A stretch of DNA of 6,127 bases, taken from contig DATMFB010000149.1 of NCBI GenBank assembly GCA_035556395.1, positions 1 to 6,127 of the forward strand, read 5' to 3'. The position numbers and the translations under genes were made by a program. The DNA is from 73-13 sp035556395 (GTDB lineage: Bacteria > Actinomycetota > Actinomycetes > Actinomycetales > Microbacteriaceae). Each line of letters opens with the position of its first letter. Positions within the stretch are counted from its first letter, which is position 1. This document shows, piece after piece, positions 1 to 5,179 of the stretch. A model generated the notes under the pieces. It saw nothing but the letters and a program-made list of their open reading frames with translations, did no database searches and was not told where the DNA came from.

Positions 1-1847
1 TCGGCGCGACGATCGCGCTCGGCTACGGCCTGACGTTCTCGCGGCTCGGCCGCTGGCTGATCATCACGCTGATCGTCCAGGGCGCCGTCGCGGTCGTCGC
101 CGCGCCGCTGCTCGTCGCGCTCTTCCAGTCGGGGCTCGCCGCTGCGGGGATCGGCAGCCTCACGACGGCGACCATCGGGGACCTCGCCACGAGTCCCGGT
201 GCGATCGCGCTCCTCGTCCTCTTCCTGCTCCTCGCGGTCGTCGCGCTCGTCGTGCAGGCGGCGGTCGTCGCGATCGCGGCGGACGGCCAGCAGGCCGACG
301 CGGGCGGAGAGCTCCCGCGCCCGCGCGCCATCGCGCTTGGCGTCGCCCGCCGACTGCGCTCGCTCGCCCGGCCGTCGACGCTGCTCCTCCTGCCGTACCT
401 GCTGCTGCTCGCACCGCTCGGCCATGCCGCGCTCGGGTCGGTGCTGACGCGCTGGATCGCGATCCCGAACTTCATCTCGGGCGAGCTCATGCGCTCGCCG
501 GCCGGCACGGTCCTCTGGGTCCTCATCTCGATCGTCGTCTGGTACGTCAACCTCCGACTCATCCTCACCGTGCCGTTCCTCGTCGTCGGCGGGATGACGG
601 CGCCGCAGGCGTTCCGTGCGAGCTGGGCGGCGACGCGTTGGCGGCTCTGGCGGATGGTCGGGATCATCCTCTCGATCGTCGTCGCGGCCGGCGTCGCGCT
701 CCTCGTGCTCGGCGGGCTCGCGCTCGCGGTCACGGCCGTGGCCGACGCGATCGCCCCGGATGCGTCCCCGATCGTCGCCGGGATCGCGTTCGCCACCGCC
801 CAGGTCGTGGGGTTCTTCGTGGTCGGCACGGCGGTCGTGGTGCAGACCCACGCCTTCGTGCGAATCGTCCGGCTCGCGGTCTCGGAATGGGACGGGAGCG
901 ACCCCGAGGAGTCCTGGAACGAACACGGCGAGCGCGAGCCGAGTGCGTCGCAGGCGCGTATCGAGACCTCGAAGGGCGGTCTCCGCTGGGCCGGCGCCGC
1001 CGCGATCGCCGTGACCGTCGCGGGGGTCGCCGTGCTGTCGTTCGCCGTCGTGCCGACGCTCGATCGCTACTCGGACGGCTCGACCCTCGTCATCGCCCAC
1101 CGCGGCGTGACAGATCACGCGGTCGAGAACACCATCCCGGCGCTCGAGGCCGCCGTCGCGGCCGGGGCCGACGTCGTCGAGTTCGACGTCCAGCAGACGA
1201 GGGACGGGGACTGGGTCGTCATGCACGACTTCGACCTGATGCGTCTCGCGGGCATCTCCGGGGCGGTCAAGGACATGACGCTCGCCGAGGCGACCGCGAT
1301 CACCGTCCGCGAGGGCGACAACGAAGGCATGGTCCCCTCGATGCGCGAATGGGTCCATCGCGCGAAGGGGCTCGGGATGCCGCTGCTCATCGAGATCAAG
1401 CCGCACGGGCAGGAGACGCCCGACTACCTCGAAGGCTTCTACGCGATCCTCGACGAGGCGGGCATCACGGACGTGAGCCTCTACCACTCGCTGAGCGCCG
1501 GCGTCGTCGCCGATCAGACGGCGCTGCGCCCGGAGACGACGGTCGGCTACATCGTCCCGGTCGCGTTCGGCGCGGGCGTCCCGGACACACCGGCCGACTT
1601 CATCGTCGTCGAGGAGTTCTCGTACACCGACGCGCTTCGGGAGGCCCTCCACGACTCGGGCCGAGGCATCCTGGTCTGGACGGTCGACGACGAGACCGCC
1701 ATGCGCGGCTACCTCCGAGACGGCGTCGACGGGATCGTCACCGACCAGACCGCGCTCCTGCTGCAGCAGCGCGACGAGGTCGCCGACGAGCGGGGCCTCG
1801 CCCCGAAGCTCCTCGATGCGCTCGGCAGGGCCCTCACGCTCTGGTGA
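1..1847 (+). CDS. Membrane-anchored glycerophosphodiester phosphodiesterase (5'-truncated)
   Basis: The frame is open from the left edge (first full codon at 3), so the true start lies outside; 614 residues are visible. About seven hydrophobic segments come first (visible residues roughly 18-41, 66-94, 126-146, 168-197, 218-249, 257-283, 329-351). A C-terminal GDPD domain follows, about 361-600. Its family signatures are all present: HRG with catalytic His366, VENT, EFD with metal ligands Glu393 and Asp395, HD with His408, IEIKPHG, VWTVDD and DGIVTD. GDPDs hydrolyse glycerophosphodiesters to glycerol-3-phosphate plus an alcohol. The wording around the motifs resembles Gram-positive enzymes carrying the GPDPase_memb domain. 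The Arg-rich loops after segments 2, 4 and 6 look cytoplasmic, which would place the catalytic domain outside the membrane (inference). Its substrate, a lipid head group or a teichoic-acid-like polymer, cannot be told. prs follows after 49 nt with its own promoter-like sequence. Confidence 0.93.
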   Translation, partial: GATIALGYGLTFSRLGRWLIITLIVQGAVAVVAAPLLVALFQSGLAAAGIGSLTTATIGDLATSPGAIALLVLFLLLAVVALVVQAAVVAIAADGQQADAGGELPRPRAIALGVARRLRSLARPSTLLLLPYLLLLAPLGHAALGSVLTRWIAIPNFISGELMRSPAGTVLWVLISIVVWYVNLRLILTVPFLVVGGMTAPQAFRASWAATRWRLWRMVGIILSIVVAAGVALLVLGGLALAVTAVADAIAPDASPIVAGIAFATAQVVGFFVVGTAVVVQTHAFVRIVRLAVSEWDGSDPEESWNEHGEREPSASQARIETSKGGLRWAGAAAIAVTVAGVAVLSFAVVPTLDRYSDGSTLVIAHRGVTDHAVENTIPALEAAVAAGADVVEFDVQQTRDGDWVVMHDFDLMRLAGISGAVKDMTLAEATAITVREGDNEGMVPSMREWVHRAKGLGMPLLIEIKPHGQETPDYLEGFYAILDEAGITDVSLYHSLSAGVVADQTALRPETTVGYIVPVAFGAGVPDTPADFIVVEEFSYTDALREALHDSGRGILVWTVDDETAMRGYLRDGVDGIVTDQTALLLQQRDEVADERGLAPKLLDALGRALTLW

Positions 1848-1873
1848 TCCGGCCGGACTCGGGTCGATAGACT
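1844..1873 (+). promoter_or_regulatory. Putative prs-chaA promoter (-35 GTGATC, -10 TAGACT)
   Basis: TAGACT at 1868-1873 fits the actinobacterial TANNNT -10 consensus. An 18-nt spacer separates it from a weak -35-like GTGATC at 1844-1849, which overlaps the stop codon of the upstream phosphodiesterase gene. Transcription starting near 1880 would give a short leader of about 17 nt that contains the Shine-Dalgarno sequence of prs. The -10 is convincing and the -35 is not. Read-through from the upstream gene remains possible, since no terminator is visible between them. Confidence 0.5.
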
Positions 1874-1884
1874 CGGAGCACGTC

Positions 1885-1890
1885 GGAAGG
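1885..1890 (+). promoter_or_regulatory. Shine-Dalgarno of prs (GGAAGG)
   Basis: GGAAGG lies 6 nt before the GTG at 1897. It decides the start of prs in favour of this GTG over an in-frame ATG at 1816. The 1816 start would overlap the preceding gene and add 27 residues unlike any PRPP synthase N-terminus. Confidence 0.7.
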
Positions 1891-1896
1891 GATTCA

Positions 1897-2871
1897 GTGA
1901 CAGCGATCAAGGCCGAGAGCAGAAAGCGACTGGTCCTTGTGTCAGGCCGCGCCCATCCCATTCTCGCGGAGCAGGTCGCGGACGAGCTCGGCACCGAGCT
2001 CGTCGACACGGAGCTGCGGACCTTCGCGAACGGCGAGATCTACGCCCGGTACAGCGAGAGCCTGCGCGGCACCGACGTCTTCATCATCCAGTCGCATTCC
2101 GCTCCGATCAACGAGTGGCTCATGGAGCAGCTCATCATGATCGACGCGGCGAAGCGCGCGAGCGCGAAGCGCATCACGGCGGTCGTGCCGTTCTATCCCT
2201 ACGCCCGTCAGGACAAGAAGGGCCGGGGCCGCGAGCCGATCTCCGCGCGCCTCGTCGCCGACCTGTTCCTCGCCGCGGGCGCCGACCGGATCATGAGCGT
2301 CGACCTGCACGCGGCGCAGATCCAGGGCTACTTCGACGGGCCGGTCGACCACCTCTTCGCCATGCCGGTGCTCCTCGACTACTTCAAGAAGCTGCGCGGC
2401 CCCGATCTCACGATCGTCTCCCCGGACATGGGCCGGGTCCGCGTCGCCGACATCTGGTCGGACAAGCTCGGGGCGCCGCTCGCGATCATCCACAAGCGCC
2501 GCGACCCGAAGGTCGCGAACCAGGTCTCGGTCCACGAGATCGTCGGCGAGGTGGCCGGGCGGGACTGCCTGCTCGTCGACGACATGATCGACACCGGCGG
2601 CACGATCGTGAAGGCGGCGGAGGCCCTCAAGAAGAACGGCGCGAAGAGCGTCGTCGTCGCGGCCACCCACGCGGTCTTCTCCGACCCGGCGGCCGAGCGG
2701 CTCCAGTCGGAGTTCATCGACGAGGTCGTCGTGACCGACACGCTGCCCGTTCCGGAGTCCAAGCGCTGGGACCGGCTGACGGTCCTGCCGATCGCCCCGC
2801 TCATCGCCCGGGCCATCCACGAGGTCTTCGACGACGGGTCGGTCACATCGATGTTCGACGGAGCGGCCTGA
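1897..2871 (+). CDS. prs: Ribose-phosphate pyrophosphokinase (PRPP synthase, class I)
   Basis: This cytosolic enzyme makes 5-phosphoribosyl-1-pyrophosphate from ribose-5-phosphate and ATP, feeding purine, pyrimidine, histidine, tryptophan and NAD synthesis. The 324-residue length is usual for the family. Visible landmarks are SGRAHP near residue 16, FANGEI at 43-48, PYARQDKKGRGREPIS at about 101-116, DLHAAQIQGYF with the metal-binding His138, VSPDMGRVRVAD at about 174-185, the flexible-loop KRR at 200-202 (catalytic Lys and Arg of the family), and the PRPP-binding loop DDMIDTGGT at 228-236. The C-terminus SVTSMFDGAA is typical of actinobacterial Prs. The GTG start is chosen because GGAAGG sits 6 nt upstream and the protein then begins right before the conserved KRLVLVSGR strand. 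chaA begins 5 nt after the stop, which suggests co-transcription. No key residue is missing. Confidence 0.97.
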   Translation: MTAIKAESRKRLVLVSGRAHPILAEQVADELGTELVDTELRTFANGEIYARYSESLRGTDVFIIQSHSAPINEWLMEQLIMIDAAKRASAKRITAVVPFYPYARQDKKGRGREPISARLVADLFLAAGADRIMSVDLHAAQIQGYFDGPVDHLFAMPVLLDYFKKLRGPDLTIVSPDMGRVRVADIWSDKLGAPLAIIHKRRDPKVANQVSVHEIVGEVAGRDCLLVDDMIDTGGTIVKAAEALKKNGAKSVVVAATHAVFSDPAAERLQSEFIDEVVVTDTLPVPESKRWDRLTVLPIAPLIARAIHEVFDDGSVTSMFDGAA

Positions 2872-2876
2872 CGCGC

Positions 2877-4028
2877 GTGTCCGATCCAGACGAGACGCAG
2901 GAAGCCGATTCCGTCGAGGAGTCGGCGCCGCCCTCGCTGAGCACCCGGATCCTGCGGTCCTGGGTGTGGGTCGTGCCGGCGGCCGCGATCGTCCTGCTCG
3001 TGTTCATCTGGGAGCGCGATATCGCCTGGCCGGTCTACCTGGTGGCCGGCGCGCTGCTCATCGGGACCATCCTCGCCGCCGTCCACCACGCCGAGATCGT
3101 CGCCCACCGGGTCGGGGAGCCGTTCGGCTCGCTCGTGCTCGCCGTCGCCGTGACGGTCATCGAGGTGGCGCTCATCGTCACACTCATCCTCATCAAGCCG
3201 GTCGGCAGCGAGACGCTCGCGCGCGACACGGTGTTCGCCGCCGTCATGATCACGGTGAACGGGATCGTCGGGCTGTCCATCTTCGTCGGGGGACTGCGCC
3301 ACAACCTGCCGGTCTTCAACCGCGAGGGTGCCGGCTCGGCGCTCGCGGTCGTCGCGACGATCACGACGTTGACGCTCGTGGTGCCGACGTTCACGACATC
3401 CGAGGGCGGCTCGCAGTTCTCGGACTCGCAGCTCTACTTCGTGGCGATCGTCGCGATCGTGCTCTACACGGGCTTCGTGCTCCTGCAGGCGGGCCGGCAC
3501 CGCGACTTCTTCCTCCCGGTCAGCAAGTCGGGGAAGCCGATCTCGGAGGATCAGCACGTCGACCCGCCTTCGCTGCGAGCCGCGCTGGTCAGCCTCGCAT
3601 TGCTGCTCGTCGCCCTCGTCGGCGTGGTCGGCCTCGCGAAGTCGGTGTCGCCGGGGATCGAGTACGTCGTGAGCGCCGCGGGCGTCCCGCAGAGCTTCGT
3701 CGGCGTCGTCGTCGCGCTCCTCGTGCTCATGCCCGAGGGTGTCGCCGCGGTCAAGGCGGCGCTGCGCAATCGCCTGCAGACGAGCCTCAACCTCGGTCTC
3801 GGCTCCGCGATGGCGTCGATCGGTCTGACCATCCCGACCCTCGCCGTCGCGTCCATCTGGCTCCCGTCACCCCTGGTGCTCGGTCTCGGCTCCGTCCAGA
3901 TCGTGCTCTTCGCCCTGACGATGGTCGTCGCCACACTCACGATCGTGCAGGGCCGGGCGACGCGTCTCCAGGGGGTCGCCCACCTGGGGATCCTGGCGTC
4001 GTTCATCTTCCTCGCCGCCCAGCCCTGA
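2877..4028 (+). CDS. chaA: Ca2+/H+ antiporter, ChaA type (CaCA superfamily)
   Basis: This is an inner-membrane cation/proton antiporter that would expel Ca2+, and possibly Na+ or K+, in exchange for protons. The 383 residues comprise a hydrophilic acidic N-terminus (1-25) and then about eleven hydrophobic segments. The two inverted alpha-repeats of the family are clear. The first is HAEIVAHRVGEPFGSLVLAV with Glu96 in VIEVALI; the second is ALLVLMPEG with Glu287, followed by NRLQTSLNLGLGSAMASIGLTIP at about 298-320. I match these from memory to E. coli ChaA, which has nearly the same wording in both blocks. The central loop (about 207-232) is short and only mildly charged, without the Asp/His-rich stretch I recall in the E. 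coli protein. The GTG start at 2877 lies 5 nt after prs, with a distant GGAG (2860-2863), so translation is probably coupled. The frame stays open upstream inside prs, but that part is out-of-frame prs sequence. Confidence 0.93.
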   Translation: MSDPDETQEADSVEESAPPSLSTRILRSWVWVVPAAAIVLLVFIWERDIAWPVYLVAGALLIGTILAAVHHAEIVAHRVGEPFGSLVLAVAVTVIEVALIVTLILIKPVGSETLARDTVFAAVMITVNGIVGLSIFVGGLRHNLPVFNREGAGSALAVVATITTLTLVVPTFTTSEGGSQFSDSQLYFVAIVAIVLYTGFVLLQAGRHRDFFLPVSKSGKPISEDQHVDPPSLRAALVSLALLLVALVGVVGLAKSVSPGIEYVVSAAGVPQSFVGVVVALLVLMPEGVAAVKAALRNRLQTSLNLGLGSAMASIGLTIPTLAVASIWLPSPLVLGLGSVQIVLFALTMVVATLTIVQGRATRLQGVAHLGILASFIFLAAQP

Positions 4029-4046
4029 GCCGCGGGCGCTCGCGGC
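4029..4046 (+). terminator. Possible short terminator hairpin after chaA
   Basis: GCCGCG (4029-4034) and CGCGGC (4041-4046) form a 6-bp GC-only stem with a 6-nt loop directly after the chaA stop. No U-run follows, only a mixed CT-rich stretch, so it would be a weak or factor-assisted terminator. Its place between convergent genes fits a terminator. Confidence 0.35.
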
Positions 4047-4079
4047 CTACGCTCGCGTTCTCTGCCCGCCTTCCAATAC

Positions 4080-4146
4080 CGAGGGTTTTGTGCCGGCACG
4101 AGGGCGGATGTGCGCGTGCAGCACTCCTCTCGACTGAATGCCCTCG
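4080..4146. repeat. Palindromic repeat, degenerate copy A
   Basis: This is a 67-bp imperfect palindrome with 26-nt arms (4080-4105 and 4121-4146) and a 15-nt loop. By hand count 17 of 26 positions form Watson-Crick pairs and two more are G-T, with the outer CGAGGG/CCCTCG fully paired. It aligns without gaps to the near-perfect palindrome at 5064-5130, a fixed offset of 984 nt, with about 60% identity by hand count. CGAGGGTTT, CGAGGGC and CCCTCGC fall at exactly the same spacing in both. It ends 4 nt from the stop codon of the minus-strand DUF559 gene, so it may also act as that gene's 3' hairpin, although no T-run follows on either strand. A perfect 10-bp palindrome GTGCCGGCAC (4090-4099) lies inside the left arm. 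Confidence 0.6.
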
Positions 4147-4150
4147 CGAC

Positions 4151-4966
4151 TCATCGAAGGTGAAGCCGCTGCGCAATCGTCCGCCCGATGAGGTCGAGCG
4201 TGCGGGACAGTTGTTCGATGACGTCGTGATAGGTGAGCCGAATCACGTGGAAGCCGTCGAGCATCAGTCGGGCATCGTGCTCGAGGTCGGAGCGGCGCTG
4301 TACCGGGTCCGAGTGATGCTCAAACCCATCGGTCTGGATGACGAGCCGTTCGCCGACGAGGAAGTCGACCCGATGGCCTGCGAGCCGGACCTGCTGTCGC
4401 ACGGGGATTCCGAGTTCTCGCAGCGCGTGCAGCAGCACGGTCTCGAGCACCGAGTCCGACTGCGCGCTCGCGGCGCTCGCGAGCTCCCGTCCGGCACGAC
4501 TCGGCCAAGGGATGCGTGTCAGCTCGGCAGGGGAGATGAGGCGCTTCCGCAGCGCGGACTCCCAGATCACAAGGGCGTCGACCCGAGGCAGGCAGGTCGC
4601 GACGTGGGCCAGCATGTCGATCGAGGAGACTGCGAGATCGCGGGCGGGCGCGAGCAGGCGCGCGCGATGGAGGCGCACGCCCGGCTCGGCGGTGACGCTC
4701 GTGTGAGAACCGACGGAGAGGTGCGTCTCCCGTGGTCGGGTCAGGACGGACAGCTCCCAATGCGCCGCGGCGGTCGCGCAGGTAATTCGAGCGCGCCGCA
4801 TCGCCGCCGCGACCAGAAGCGGTGGTGCGGCTTCGGTGGTGAGCCAGCGCCGTGCCACGACGCGCACCCCCGCAGGGCGCATCGCACCGGGACGGAATCC
4901 AGCGGCGATCGCTTCGGCGCGCGAGGCGATGCCCCCGCGCGCCCTGAGCCAGGTCGCGAGGTCCAT
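4151..4966 (-). CDS. DUF559 / PD-(D/E)XK-like protein with AbiEi-like N-terminus
   Basis: The 271-residue protein has a C-terminal domain (about 168-260) resembling DUF559, a Vsr-like restriction-endonuclease fold. It shows SxxxE at about 172-175... more exactly a Ser-rich lead into Glu175, then VDFLVGERLVIQTDGFEHH with Asp201, Gln211 and Asp213, then HDARLMLDGFHVIRLTY. Residues about 5-48 resemble the AbiEi-type winged-helix N-terminus (RGGIASRAEAIAAGF...RRWLTTE) often fused to such domains in actinobacteria. Gln211 stands where many family members have Glu, so nuclease activity is uncertain. Function is unknown; a nucleic-acid role is inferred. It is the only minus-strand gene here, no toxin partner is adjacent, and it lies between two copies of a palindromic repeat. 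The ATG at 4966 gives the N-terminus most like relatives. An in-frame GTG at 5002 would add 12 residues. Neither has a good Shine-Dalgarno; the GTG is preceded by a pyrimidine-rich stretch. Confidence 0.82.
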   Translation of the reverse strand: MDLATWLRARGGIASRAEAIAAGFRPGAMRPAGVRVVARRWLTTEAAPPLLVAAAMRRARITCATAAAHWELSVLTRPRETHLSVGSHTSVTAEPGVRLHRARLLAPARDLAVSSIDMLAHVATCLPRVDALVIWESALRKRLISPAELTRIPWPSRAGRELASAASAQSDSVLETVLLHALRELGIPVRQQVRLAGHRVDFLVGERLVIQTDGFEHHSDPVQRRSDLEHDARLMLDGFHVIRLTYHDVIEQLSRTLDLIGRTIAQRLHLR

Positions 4967-5020
4967 GCGGGCAGCCTGGTCGAGCGGACGTAGCCCTCGC
5001 ACGCGAAGGAGGACGATTGT

Positions 5021-5166
5021 GAGAACCTCGCCACTTGCAGCGCCTGGGGAGGGGATGAGGTCACGAGGGTTTCCGACCGAGGCGAGGGCACAAAGCAGGT
5101 CGCAGCCCTCGCCTCAGTCGAGAACCCTCGCTTCCGCTGGGCGATGACCGCGGCAGCCCGAGAACC
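5021..5166 (+). repeat. Three GAGAACC heptamers in the divergent intergenic region
   Basis: GAGAACC occurs at 5021-5027, 5120-5126 and 5160-5166. The middle copy straddles the end of palindrome B, and the last abuts the -10 box of the fadD promoter. The spacings are 99 and 40 nt. They could be operator half-sites or remnants of further repeat copies, since GAGAACC(C)TCGC continues in the first two. The motif is short and chance is possible. Confidence 0.3.
5064..5130. repeat. Palindromic repeat, near-perfect copy B
   Basis: The arms are 5064-5089 and 5105-5130, with a 15-nt loop at 5090-5104. By hand count 23 of 26 arm positions form Watson-Crick pairs. The exceptions are a T-G pair at 5072/5122 and C/A mismatches at 5073/5121 and 5078/5116. 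The outer CGAGGGTT/AACCCTCG and inner GAGGCGAGGGC/GCCCTCGCCTC segments are perfect. It lies upstream of both divergent neighbours, so a plain terminator role is unlikely. A degenerate copy of the same geometry is at 4080-4146, on the other side of the DUF559 gene. It is a good candidate for a dispersed intergenic repeat (REP/MITE-like), a structured RNA or a regulatory hairpin. The family is not one I can name. Confidence 0.8.
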
Positions 5167-5172
5167 TAGGCT
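5144..5172 (+). promoter_or_regulatory. fadD promoter of leaderless type (-35 ATGACC, -10 TAGGCT)
   Basis: ATGACC (5144-5149, 4 of 6 matches to TTGACA), a 17-nt spacer and TAGGCT (5167-5172, TANNNT) form a standard vegetative promoter. Only 7 nt separate the -10 box from the ATG at 5180, so transcription should begin at or next to the A of the start codon. The lack of any Shine-Dalgarno before 5180 fits a leaderless mRNA, a common arrangement in actinobacteria. Confidence 0.65.
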
Positions 5173-5179
5173 GGTCGGC

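Noticed and set aside
638..1870. 410-codon frame inside the GDPD gene
   Set aside because: It is an Arg-rich shadow of the GDPD frame, which carries all the catalytic motifs.
1816..1896. In-frame upstream ATG extension of prs
   Set aside because: It overlaps the preceding gene, adds sequence unlike PRPP synthases, and runs through the likely promoter and Shine-Dalgarno of the GTG start at 1897.
2115..2876. Upstream extension of the ChaA frame into prs
   Set aside because: The extra 254 residues are Arg/Gly/Pro-rich out-of-frame prs sequence; the antiporter homology begins only after 2877.
2379..3557. Long antisense frames over prs and chaA (also 1942-2820)
   Set aside because: Their composition is dominated by Arg, Asp, His and Glu, typical of antisense frames of GC-rich genes, and no family motif is visible.
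4090..4099. GTGCCGGCAC as an independent operator
   Set aside because: A 10-bp palindrome is common by chance in GC-rich DNA, and this one lies inside the degenerate repeat arm between convergent genes.
2966..4993. 675-codon plus-strand frame across chaA and the DUF559 gene
   Set aside because: It is a low-complexity Arg/Gly/Pro product that spans two well-supported genes and an intergenic region.
5017..5022. CACAAT on the minus strand as a -10 box for the DUF559 gene
   Set aside because: No acceptable -35 box at 16-18 nt, and it is a poor match to TANNNT.
4914..5032. Possible third copy of the palindrome near the DUF559 start (GCCCTCGC at 4993, GAGAACCTCGC at 5021)
   Set aside because: The spacing differs from copies A and B and no matching left arm with proper pairing was found; the shared words are too short.
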